The translations under genes and the position numbers were made by a program. Below are positions 8,145 to 15,808 of a stretch of DNA of 64,000 bases, one piece after another. Position 1 is the stretch's first letter. Every line of letters begins with the position of its first letter. Source of the stretch: Pseudomonadales bacterium. GTDB taxonomy: Bacteria; Pseudomonadota; Gammaproteobacteria; Pseudomonadales; Halieaceae. The notes beneath the pieces are model-generated. The model saw nothing but the letters and a program-made list of their open reading frames with translations. It was not told where the DNA came from and ran no database searches. Location of the stretch: the NCBI GenBank assembly GCA_024234855.1, contig JACKNN010000005.1:62001-126000 (forward strand), given 5' to 3'.

Positions 8145-9122
8145 ATGAAAGGCACCCCCAAAGCCGGCTTGCAAGCCCTGACCGACAGCGCCTACGCCTG
8201 GCTGGCACCACAGGGAAGCTGGGGCTGGAGCAACGCCGGCCTGATAGCCGACGGCGAGGAATCCCTGCTGGTCGACACACTGTACGATCTGGCGCTGACT
8301 GACCGGATGCTGCGGGCCATGCGCCGGGCAGAGCCCCGTGCCAGGGCTATAGGCACCCTGGTCAACACCCACGCCAACGGCGATCACTGCCACGGTAACG
8401 AGCTGGTGGCGGATGCCCGCATCATCGCCTCCAGCGCCTCCGCCGCGGAAATGAACGAGCTGCCACCCGAGGCCATGGCGGCCATCATGGAGATGGCCGC
8501 CACCATGGGCAGCGTGGGTGCGTATTTTCTACACTGCTTCGGCCAGTTCACGTTCAAAGGCATCACCCATACCCCCCCAAACTGTACCTTTGACGGCAAA
8601 CTGGACCTGATGGTGGGTGACAAACCGGTACACCTCATCGAGGTGGGCCCGGCCCATACGCGCGGTGACGTGCTGGTCCATTCACCCAAAGATCGCACCG
8701 TATTCACCGGCGATATTCTTTTTATCGAGGGCACTCCCATCATGTGGCAGGGTCCGGTCGCCAACTGGATCAAGGCCTGCCGGCTGATCGAGGCGATGGA
8801 TGTGGACCATATCGTCCCTGGACACGGCCCCATTACCGACAAAAAGGGGGTGGCCGCGGTGCGGCAGTACCTGGAGTATGTCCGCGACCAGGCCCGGGCA
8901 CGTTTTGATGCCGGCATGAACGCCTTCGATGCCGCCCGGGATATCGAGCTGCGCGAATATTCCGCCTGGTCTGACCCCGAGCGTATCGCGGTCAATGTCG
9001 ACTCGCTGTATCGCGAATTCGCCGGGGAGAGCGTCCCGACCGATATTTTCGAGTTATTCACCCGCATGGCGGAACTGGCCGGCTTCGGCAGCGCCGGCAC
9101 ACCACCGGCACAGTCCTCCTGA
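8145..9122 (+). CDS. Metallo-beta-lactamase-fold hydrolase
   Basis: 325 residues. The metal-binding motif is HANGDH at 76-81, in which the second histidine of HxHxDH is replaced by asparagine. Further ligands are in HTRGDVLVH, FTGDILF and VPGHGP. No signal peptide is seen, so it is probably cytosolic. Substrates in this superfamily range from thioesters to sulfur compounds and cannot be read from sequence. The ATG at 8145 follows GGAGCGGCAGT. It is followed five bases later by the secreted HExxH protein, so the two may form an operon. Confidence 0.83.
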   Translation: MKGTPKAGLQALTDSAYAWLAPQGSWGWSNAGLIADGEESLLVDTLYDLALTDRMLRAMRRAEPRARAIGTLVNTHANGDHCHGNELVADARIIASSASAAEMNELPPEAMAAIMEMAATMGSVGAYFLHCFGQFTFKGITHTPPNCTFDGKLDLMVGDKPVHLIEVGPAHTRGDVLVHSPKDRTVFTGDILFIEGTPIMWQGPVANWIKACRLIEAMDVDHIVPGHGPITDKKGVAAVRQYLEYVRDQARARFDAGMNAFDAARDIELREYSAWSDPERIAVNVDSLYREFAGESVPTDIFELFTRMAELAGFGSAGTPPAQSS

Positions 9123-9127
9123 CCGGG

Positions 9128-10108
9128 GTGAAGCATACTCGCGGTAGCTGGCTGGCGGTGCTCGCCCTGTCGCTGTTTTCGCTGGCGCCGCTGGCGGCAG
9201 AAAACGCCAAACCCAGCCGCCATCTGCGGGTACAGGATGGCCGCACGCTGGAGGTACTGATCAGCGCACAGTTCAAGCCGGCCATGCGCGACAACCTGCT
9301 GCAGTGGACGGACTACATCGCCGCCGCCCTGCGCGAGGTCTATGGCCACTGGCCCGCGCAACACTGGCAGATTGTCATCTCGCCCACTGCAGCCAGCGCC
9401 GACGACCCCATACCCTGGGCCCAGGTCCACCGCGGCGAGCTCGATCGGGTGGAGTTCTTTACCACCCCGAATGCCAGTGCCGACGAACTCCGACACACCT
9501 GGACCGGTTACCACGAACTGGCCCACCTGCTGATACCCTACCGGGGCTCGGGTGACGCCTGGTTCAGCGAGGGCCTGGCGAGTTACTACCAGAACATCCT
9601 GCAGGCGCGCAGCGGCCTTATCAGCGAGCAACAGATGTGGCAAAAGCTGTACAACGGCTTTCAGCGCGGCCTCGCCGAGACGAAATTCGACGGTCGCTCC
9701 CTGCGGTCCGTAAGCGACAGGCTGCGCAAGGACGGCGGCTTCATGCGCGTCTACTGGAGTGGCGCCTGGTATTTCCTCGCTGCCGATACCCGGCTGCGCC
9801 TGCAGTCCGGTGGACAACTCAATCTCGACAGGGCGCTGGCAAAGCTCAACGACTGCTGCGCCGGGCAGCGCCTGGCCGTACCCGGGATAATCGCCCGGCT
9901 CGATCAGTTGAATCGCGTGCTGTTATTTCACAGCCTGTATGAAGAAGTCGCCGCCTCCACCCGCGTGCCGCCCTTTGACAGTATTTTTGCCAGCATGGGA
10001 ATCGATGTCATTGACGGCGAGATTCACCTGCAGGAACACGGCCCGGGGGCCCGTCTGCGACGGGAGATCGTTGCCGGCCCGGGAGTCGATTCCGGCGCCA
10101 CTCTTTAA
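9128..10108 (+). CDS. Secreted gluzincin-like HExxH protein
   Basis: 326 residues starting from GTG, with a clear signal peptide (WLAVLALSLFSLAPLAAE, cut near residue 24), so it is probably periplasmic. HELAH at 129-133 is the zinc-binding HExxH, and WFSEGLASYY places the third ligand at E148. The gap of 14 residues is shorter than the 18 of M1 and M61 peptidases. It looks like a stand-alone M1/M61-type catalytic domain without the long C-terminal domains. Substrate is unknown. It starts five bases after the metallo-hydrolase stop; the start is in a GGGGTG context. Confidence 0.72.
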   Translation: MKHTRGSWLAVLALSLFSLAPLAAENAKPSRHLRVQDGRTLEVLISAQFKPAMRDNLLQWTDYIAAALREVYGHWPAQHWQIVISPTAASADDPIPWAQVHRGELDRVEFFTTPNASADELRHTWTGYHELAHLLIPYRGSGDAWFSEGLASYYQNILQARSGLISEQQMWQKLYNGFQRGLAETKFDGRSLRSVSDRLRKDGGFMRVYWSGAWYFLAADTRLRLQSGGQLNLDRALAKLNDCCAGQRLAVPGIIARLDQLNRVLLFHSLYEEVAASTRVPPFDSIFASMGIDVIDGEIHLQEHGPGARLRREIVAGPGVDSGATL

Positions 10109-10131
10109 ATGTCCCCGCGCGCGGTTATACT
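10104..10131 (+). promoter_or_regulatory. Candidate sigma-70 promoter for the small FLDRGG protein gene
   Basis: TTTAAA (10104-10109), a 16-bp spacer and TATACT (10126-10131). Transcription would begin near 10138, downstream of the ATG at 10111 and its reading frame's first codons, which supports the TTG at 10169 as the true start. Confidence 0.5.
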
Positions 10132-10168
10132 AGGCGGTTTGGACAACAGCGACCTGGAGCAGGTTATC

Positions 10169-10507
10169 TTGAAAAAACCTGTATCAAAAGAGGATGTGCG
10201 CGCAGAACTGTTGCAGGAAACCGAACGTTTCCTCGACCGCGGCGGCGAGGTGGAAAATATTCCCCGGGGCGTCAGCGGGAAAAATCCCGGCGACCCTCCG
10301 CTGTTCCTCAACCGCAGGTTGTTCATCGAGCCGCCTGCGCCTCGCACCCCGATACCGGAAGTCGTGGCCGCCATCGAGGCCAGGCGCGGATTGACTATGC
10401 GGCGTCGGCCGGTGGCAAAAAGAAGCCGACTGCCGCAACCCCGGCGCAAAATCATTTACGATGATTTCGGCGAACCGCTGCGCCGGGTTTGGGTCGAGGA
10501 CGACTGA
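10169..10507 (+). CDS. Small charged protein with a SutA-like FLxRGGxV motif
   Basis: 112 residues from the TTG at 10169, which has GGAG nine bases upstream. The segment ETERFLDRGGEVENIPRGVS resembles the conserved core of SutA-like transcription-associated small proteins (FLSRGGKVQEI in Pseudomonas). The remainder is Arg/Pro-rich and probably disordered, ending in an acidic tail. The frame is open further upstream to 10109, but a good promoter sits inside that extension. SutA binds RNA polymerase in slow-growing Pseudomonas; a comparable role here is only a suggestion from the short motif. Confidence 0.55.
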   Translation: MKKPVSKEDVRAELLQETERFLDRGGEVENIPRGVSGKNPGDPPLFLNRRLFIEPPAPRTPIPEVVAAIEARRGLTMRRRPVAKRSRLPQPRRKIIYDDFGEPLRRVWVEDD

Positions 10508-10556
10508 GCAGAAGCCACCACCGGCAAGCCGGACCGGGATCCTAAAAAGTACCGTA

Positions 10557-11009
10557 TCAGTCTTTTGCCTGTTCGATAGCGCTGACCTTCGCTTCGTTGC
10601 TGCTGACAACCGAGAGGGCGAAGCGGTCCTCGGGCAGGAAGATATCCAGGCGCTGTCCAGCGACCAGCTCTGACAGGCGGTAATCGCGACCGTCCAGCTT
10701 AACGCGCCACTGACTGCCAAGCGTCACACTGAGCCGTTTACCCAGGCTGCCGTCGTTGCGCAATGTGCGAAACTTCAGTGTATTGCCGACCGCCCTGACC
10801 ACCTCGATGGTCGCCTTGGCATACAGGACACCGTCCTTTTCGTAAACGCCCTGGCAGGCCAGCTCGATATCCGGATTGGCGACCAACACCTGCGGCGCCC
10901 ACTTGAGGTCTTCGCACCGCACCGCACCGCGGGGTTTATCCTCGGCAGCCGCCGCCGAGCCGGCCAGCAGCAGTGCCAGGCCAGTTACCGCAATACCCCT
11001 GCCCATCAT
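10557..11009 (-). CDS. Conserved periplasmic protein of unknown function
   Basis: 150 residues with a signal peptide (GIAVTGLALLLAGSAAAA). The mature part is beta-rich (SVTLGSQWRVKLDGRDYRLS) with two cysteines (VRCEDLKW, LACQGVY) that could form a disulfide. I do not recognise the family. The ATG at 11009 has GGAGAAGATAAC upstream, good spacing; a second ATG follows directly. It is monocistronic by position, facing the small FLDRGG gene and divergent from the SRPBCC-SDR gene. Confidence 0.6.
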   Translation of the reverse strand: MMGRGIAVTGLALLLAGSAAAAEDKPRGAVRCEDLKWAPQVLVANPDIELACQGVYEKDGVLYAKATIEVVRAVGNTLKFRTLRNDGSLGKRLSVTLGSQWRVKLDGRDYRLSELVAGQRLDIFLPEDRFALSVVSSNEAKVSAIEQAKD

Positions 11010-11084
11010 GTTATCTTCTCCGCAACTGCTATATTTATGGTGGCAACCCGGCCGCGACAGATTCCGGCCCGACGAGGATTAACG

Positions 11085-11189
11085 ATGCTGGCTCCCTGCC
11101 AAAATGTCAATTCACCCGCGCCCGGCAGCCGGCGTGAACCACTGACCCCGAGCTTGCGTATCAAGGGCATCTACCTGAACCTGGTATAA
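11085..11189 (+). CDS. Possible 34-codon ORF upstream of the SRPBCC-SDR gene
   Basis: An ATG at 11085 with GAGGATTAACG upstream opens a 34-residue frame (MLAPCQNVNS...IKGIYLNLV) that ends six bases before the start of the next gene. Both the RBS and the spacing are what a leader peptide or small protein would show. There is no family assignment and no codon-based proof; it could also be chance. Confidence 0.3.
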   Translation: MLAPCQNVNSPAPGSRREPLTPSLRIKGIYLNLV

Positions 11190-11195
11190 CGATCC

Positions 11196-12626
11196 ATGAT
11201 TACACTGCTCGAAAAAATTCAAGTCAACCGCCCCGTGGCAGAGGCGTTCGCTTATGTTGCCGATTTTCGTACCGCCGAGCAGTGGGACAGCACCGTCGTA
11301 TCGGCGCGAAAACTCAGCGAAGGCGCCATTGCAGTCGGCACCCGGTTTGAGGTGATTTGCCGGCAGCCCCTGGGAAGCGTCACCCTGCAATACACCCTGA
11401 CCCGCCTCGAGCCCGACCAATTGATTGCCCTGCACGGCAGCAGCCGGTTTTTCGATGTGGACGATGAAATTCGATTCACCGAAATGGCGACAGGAACGCA
11501 GATCGATTACCGCGCGACATTCACCTTCCGCGCGCCCCTGGATCGCTTTGCGGCGCGTTTCCACAGTGGCCTGGAGCAGATGGGACACGAATCCGTGCAG
11601 GGCCTGAAACGCGCCCTGGATGACGATTTTCCCGTGCCGCAGCAATCGGACGCCAGTCGCTGGGGTCAAAAGCTGGTATTGCCCGCCCTGGCGCACTTTA
11701 CCCGGGCCGGATTCAACAGCGGCAAAAAGCACTGGTATCCCGTGTCCCGCTGGATGGCCGACAAGCATGTCGTTATCACCGGCGCCAGCGCGGGGCTGGG
11801 TCTGGCGACTGCGCACCGGCTGGCCGAACTGGGGGCCGAGCTGACCCTGGTCATTCGCGACGAGAGCAAGGCGCTGCCACTCAAACAGGCGATTGAGCGC
11901 GTGTCCGGCAACAGGCGCATCCATATCGAGATCGCCGACCTCAGCCTGATAACGGAAGTGGAGCGGCTGGTGCGCCGGCTGCAACGCGTAGGCAAACCGA
12001 TCGATGCGCTGGTCAATAACGCGGGCGCGCTGTTTAACCCGCGCGGCGAAACGCCGGAGGGGCTGGAACAGAGTTTCGCCCTGCTGCTGCTCAGTCCCTA
12101 CCGGCTTACCGTGGGGCTGAAGCCGCTGCTCGCCGAGGCCGGCCAGGCCCGGGTGATCAATGTGGTGTCCGGGGGCATGTACAGCCAGCGGCTGGACCTC
12201 GACAAGCTGGAAGCTCCCGTTGAGGACTACTCCGGCAGCGTCGCCTATGCCAGGGCCAAGCGCGGCCTGATGATTGTCACCCGGCACTGGGCACAGGCGT
12301 GGGCCGACCAGAATATCGTGGTCAATGCCATGCACCCCGGCTGGGCTGACACCCCGGGAGTAGAGTCCTCGCTGCCGATCTTCCACCGCCTGACGCGGCC
12401 CCTGCTGCGCACGCCTGAGCAGGGAGCCGACACGATAGTCTGGCTGGCTAGTGCCAGTGAAGCCGGCAAGGCCAGCGGCAAGCTGTTCCTCGACCGGCAG
12501 CCGCGCAGCTCGCATCTGCTCGCCTCGACGCGGGAAACCGCAGCGGAGCGCGAGGCGCTGCTGGAGGCATTGGCGCACTACCAGGCTGCCGTGCCGGTCG
12601 GGAGCTGCCAGGCTGTGGCGGGCTGA
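11196..12626 (+). CDS. SRPBCC domain fused to a DHRS12-like short-chain dehydrogenase
   Basis: 476 residues. Residues 1-150 form an SRPBCC (START-like, polyketide cyclase type) ligand-binding domain. Residues 160-190 form a linker (HFTRAGFNSGKKHWYP). Residues 190-440 form an SDR with ITGASAGLG (G196-G202), NNAG at 274-277, catalytic S325 and Y351-x3-K355 (AYARAK). The linker and the SDR motifs AMHPGWADTPGV and QGADT..WLA closely resemble vertebrate DHRS12. The likely role is NAD(P)-dependent oxidoreduction of a lipophilic carbonyl, with the SRPBCC domain binding ligand. The substrate is unknown. The epoxide hydrolase gene follows 88 bp downstream on the same strand. Confidence 0.85.
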   Translation: MITLLEKIQVNRPVAEAFAYVADFRTAEQWDSTVVSARKLSEGAIAVGTRFEVICRQPLGSVTLQYTLTRLEPDQLIALHGSSRFFDVDDEIRFTEMATGTQIDYRATFTFRAPLDRFAARFHSGLEQMGHESVQGLKRALDDDFPVPQQSDASRWGQKLVLPALAHFTRAGFNSGKKHWYPVSRWMADKHVVITGASAGLGLATAHRLAELGAELTLVIRDESKALPLKQAIERVSGNRRIHIEIADLSLITEVERLVRRLQRVGKPIDALVNNAGALFNPRGETPEGLEQSFALLLLSPYRLTVGLKPLLAEAGQARVINVVSGGMYSQRLDLDKLEAPVEDYSGSVAYARAKRGLMIVTRHWAQAWADQNIVVNAMHPGWADTPGVESSLPIFHRLTRPLLRTPEQGADTIVWLASASEAGKASGKLFLDRQPRSSHLLASTRETAAEREALLEALAHYQAAVPVGSCQAVAG

Positions 12627-12713
12627 AGCCGCCCACTCACCGGCCCGCCCCTTGCATTGCCATTGCCCCCTGCCGTAGGGTAGCTCACACCTCACCGGCA
12701 GGAGCTGCGCGCA

Positions 12714-13880
12714 ATGACACCGGCCATCAAACCTTTCACCGTCGCCATAGACGATACGCAGTTACAGGACCTGGCCCGCCGCCTGGCCCACACCCGTTGG
12801 CCCGAGCGGGAAACCTGCCAGGACTGGAGCCAGGGCATGCCCCTGGAGTACACCCGCGAACTGGCTGACTACTGGGCAGGGGACTATGACTGGCGGCGGT
12901 TCGAGCGGCGTCTGAACAGCTGGCCGCAATTCACCACCGACATCGACGGCATGGAGATTCATTTCATCCATCGCAGGAGCCCCCGGGCCGACGCCCTTCC
13001 CCTGGTCATTTCTCACGGCTGGCCCGGTTCAGTGGCGGAGTTCCACAAGGTCATCGACGCGCTGGCAGACCCTGCCGCCCATGGCGGCAGGGTCGAAGAT
13101 GCCTTTCACGTTGTCGCGCCCTCCCTGCCCGGCTACGGCTTTTCAGGCAAACCGGCCAGCACCGGCACATCGGTGGAGAAAATAGGCCGGACCTGGGGCC
13201 AGCTGATGTCGCGCCTGGGCTACGAGCACTACGTGGCACAAGGGGGCGACTGGGGGGCGCTGATCACCCAGAGCATGGGACAAACCGAAACAACCCACTG
13301 CGCGGGCATCCATATCAACATGCCCATCGTGGCCCCGGACCCCGCGACCATGGATGCGTTGACGCCACAGGAGCAGTCGGCGCTGGCCGCCCTGACATTC
13401 TATAGCGAATGGGATTCAGGCTACTCAAAGCAGCAATCGACCCGGCCCCAGACACTGGCATACGGCCTGGCCGACTCACCCGTTGGCCAGATGGCCTGGA
13501 TCGTGGAGAAGTTTTACGCCTGGACCGATTGCGAGAGGGACGGCATCAAGCATCCCGAGCACGTGCTGAGCAGGGACGAGTTACTCGATAACGTCATGAT
13601 TTACTGGCTCAGCAACAGCGCTGCCAGTTCAGCCCGCCTGTACTGGGAGAGCTTCAACAAGCCGAATATGGATGCGATCGACATGCCCGTGGGCTGCTCG
13701 CTGTTTCCGAAGGAGATATTCCGCTGCAGCCGCCGCTGGGCCGAGCAGCGCTTCAGCAATATCATCCACTGGAATGAATTGGACCGGGGCGGACATTTTG
13801 CCGCGCTGGAACAGCCCGAGCTGTTTCTGAACGAGTTGCGCAACTGCTTTCGCAGCCTCAGGAATCGTAGTCTTCGCTAG
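12714..13880 (+). CDS. Epoxide hydrolase, microsomal (EHN) type
   Basis: 388 residues. An N-terminal epoxide-hydrolase domain (PFTVAIDDTQLQDLARRL) precedes an alpha/beta-hydrolase core. HGWPG at 101-105 forms the oxyanion hole, D179 in GGDWG is the nucleophile and H361 in GGHFAALEQPE the base. These enzymes open epoxides to diols. With the P450 and SDR genes in the same region, an oxidative lipid or terpenoid pathway is conceivable but unproven. The ATG is preceded by AGGAG. Its last 23 bases overlap the end of the convergent RecB-like gene. Confidence 0.88.
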   Translation: MTPAIKPFTVAIDDTQLQDLARRLAHTRWPERETCQDWSQGMPLEYTRELADYWAGDYDWRRFERRLNSWPQFTTDIDGMEIHFIHRRSPRADALPLVISHGWPGSVAEFHKVIDALADPAAHGGRVEDAFHVVAPSLPGYGFSGKPASTGTSVEKIGRTWGQLMSRLGYEHYVAQGGDWGALITQSMGQTETTHCAGIHINMPIVAPDPATMDALTPQEQSALAALTFYSEWDSGYSKQQSTRPQTLAYGLADSPVGQMAWIVEKFYAWTDCERDGIKHPEHVLSRDELLDNVMIYWLSNSAASSARLYWESFNKPNMDAIDMPVGCSLFPKEIFRCSRRWAEQRFSNIIHWNELDRGGHFAALEQPELFLNELRNCFRSLRNRSLR

Positions 13881-15690
13881 TGAGCAGGCTGTTGCTGAAT
13901 CCACCGGAGCCAGGCTCCGCCTCGGTCAACAGCCTGTCGTCAAAGCTGCTGTCACCACTGCGCCGGGACACGACAGGCTGTCGCCTGTCGGTTGCCGCCT
14001 GGCCGAAACCGTGGTCCACCACCTCGGACTCAAAGCGGAAGTGCGCGATCGATCCCGGATCGGCGGTGGTCAGCCCGGCCTGGGGATACGCGCTGCGACT
14101 GGCGTCGTCCAGATCGATGGCGGAGCGCTCCCAATGCCCGGGCCGCGGGCCCGACTGCGGTAACTCCGGGTTAGTTTGCAACGCCGTTATCCCGGCAGGC
14201 TGCAGCAGCGGGGAATTCCATACAGTGGATCGACCCAGCACCGGGTCCGGCACCAAAGCGCCGTCGGTTCCCGGCAAGTCCGGCGGGCGGATACGGGGAC
14301 TGCGCAGGCTGGGCGCCGGTGCGGAACTGGCCGGCGGCGACTGCCCCGGGGCCTGGCTGCCCTGCAATGGAGCCGGCCCCGGTACCACTCCGGGCACCTG
14401 TGCAGCCACCGACGCTGCGTAAATGCCCGACGCCGGCGCCTGGGTAGTACTGCCAATAAATTCCAGGTTCTGCAGGGCGGCATCCGACGCGCGCCGGTTG
14501 TATTTGGGCCTGTCCGCCGCGGTCTGCGGCACAGCCACATTCACCTCATTGGATATCGCAGTCACCGGGTCCGGGGCTGACGGCCTGGCAGCCGTCGGCT
14601 GCCCGCTGCCGGCGGCAACCGAATAAATGGCGGGCTCTACCGTGACCTCCACCCCATCGTCGCCGCGCTGTACGATCGGCTCCGGTCGGGTCGGTGGCGC
14701 CGTGCGCGGGCGCCCCAGGCGGTAAACACCAGGGCCGGGTTTGTACGTACCGGGCTGTAGCATCCGCGCCTGCTCTGCCAGGGTCATGGCACCAGGGGTG
14801 GGGCCACTGCGGACAGTGGTTTCCCCATCGCCCCCCGCTGGCGGCGGTGCGGATCCGGGCGCCCCCGCCTCGGCGTGGTCGCGCTGCCGGATATCGTCCA
14901 GGTCGTAGGAACTCGCCTCACCGCCGACGCCAGCACCCACCGCCTTGCGCAGCGGCTCAACATAGTCATCGTCGGGGCCGGCTTCGGTCTCGTGTTCCTC
15001 CCGCAACAGGCGCTGCTTGAGCACCTCGTGGGCGCAATCCGACCAGCGGCCGAAGTGGGACGATTCTGCCGGATCGGGCATGCGGTGTTTGCGAAACGTC
15101 CGCATGGCCTCCATAAAACGCTGCTTTACCGCCCGGTAGTGATAGACATGGCTCTCGGTTTGCAGCGGCACCAGGTCGTCACCACCGCGGATGATCAGCA
15201 TCTGCGGGGGTAACTGGCCCTGCAGGCTATGCAACAGGTCTGCCAGGAAACACAGGCGAAACTCGGAGTGGAGGGTTGACCTGGCCTGGGTTTCGCACGG
15301 GATATAGAGAAAATTCCCCAGCTCGGAATAGCCGCTGGTACGCACCAGCAAATTGGCCGCCCCCGACAAGGGCCCCAATGCCAACTGCCCGTTGACGATG
15401 AAATCGGCGCCCTTGCGCATGGCATCGAGAGTGGCCGTGCGGCGACCGGGTTCGTCCGCATCCCAGTCGATCAGTCGAACATTCTTACCCTCGGAGCGCA
15501 GGGTCTCCGCCATGTCGTCCTGGCGCTCAATACTGTCTCCGGGCGGCAGGCTGCCAACATCCGCGGGAATGCCGTGGTCAGGGTTTTCGAGGGTGAGACG
15601 CTCCATCCAGCAGGCGAAAGGCGACTCCCTGAAAAGGACGAAATCCTCCGAGGTATAGGTGACGGCGTTATCGACGGTATAGCGATACAT
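13858..15690 (-). CDS. Degenerate RecB-like nuclease-fold protein with long disordered tail
   Basis: 610 residues from the ATG at 15690; the frame extends to 15747 without a better start. Residues 1-230 match the layout of TM0106/Cas4-type RecB-like domains: an N-terminal FLLF/ESPFACWMERL entry segment, a central beta-strand (GAANLLVRT), then CETQARSTLHSEFRLCFLADLL, LQG..P and a C-terminal HFGRWSDC. The catalytic Asp appears as N113 and the D/E-x-K lysine as Q135 (E133-T-Q135), so it is probably not an active nuclease. Residues 235-610 are rich in Pro, Ala and Gly with repeated AIYSVAAG/GIYAAS-like pieces and should be disordered. Role unknown. The domain match is by pattern, not by search. 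Confidence 0.6.
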   Translation of the reverse strand: MYRYTVDNAVTYTSEDFVLFRESPFACWMERLTLENPDHGIPADVGSLPPGDSIERQDDMAETLRSEGKNVRLIDWDADEPGRRTATLDAMRKGADFIVNGQLALGPLSGAANLLVRTSGYSELGNFLYIPCETQARSTLHSEFRLCFLADLLHSLQGQLPPQMLIIRGGDDLVPLQTESHVYHYRAVKQRFMEAMRTFRKHRMPDPAESSHFGRWSDCAHEVLKQRLLREEHETEAGPDDDYVEPLRKAVGAGVGGEASSYDLDDIRQRDHAEAGAPGSAPPPAGGDGETTVRSGPTPGAMTLAEQARMLQPGTYKPGPGVYRLGRPRTAPPTRPEPIVQRGDDGVEVTVEPAIYSVAAGSGQPTAARPSAPDPVTAISNEVNVAVPQTAADRPKYNRRASDAALQNLEFIGSTTQAPASGIYAASVAAQVPGVVPGPAPLQGSQAPGQSPPASSAPAPSLRSPRIRPPDLPGTDGALVPDPVLGRSTVWNSPLLQPAGITALQTNPELPQSGPRPGHWERSAIDLDDASRSAYPQAGLTTADPGSIAHFRFESEVVDHGFGQAATDRRQPVVSRRSGDSSFDDRLLTEAEPGSGGFSNSLLTSEDYDS

Positions 15691-15759
15691 AAGTGACGGC
15701 TCGTTTCCCCTGACGACTGAAAACAGCGAAAGCAGAAATCCGCTCAAGCCGTTTGGCTA

Positions 15760-15789
15760 TTTATATCGGAATGGGCCTCGGGTGTCCAA
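15760..15789 (-). promoter_or_regulatory. Candidate promoter for the RecB-like gene
   Basis: On the minus strand TTGGAC (15789-15784), an 18-bp spacer and TATAAA (15765-15760), lying between the amidohydrolase stop and the RecB-like start. This would uncouple the gene from the upstream amidohydrolase/acyl-CoA dehydrogenase run. Confidence 0.4.
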
Positions 15790-15808
15790 CCCGGCGGCGA
15801 TAAAGCGC

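Noticed and set aside
11112..12695. A 527-codon minus-strand frame over the SRPBCC-SDR gene
   Set aside because: The plus-strand protein has complete SDR motifs in order; the minus frame is a shadow.
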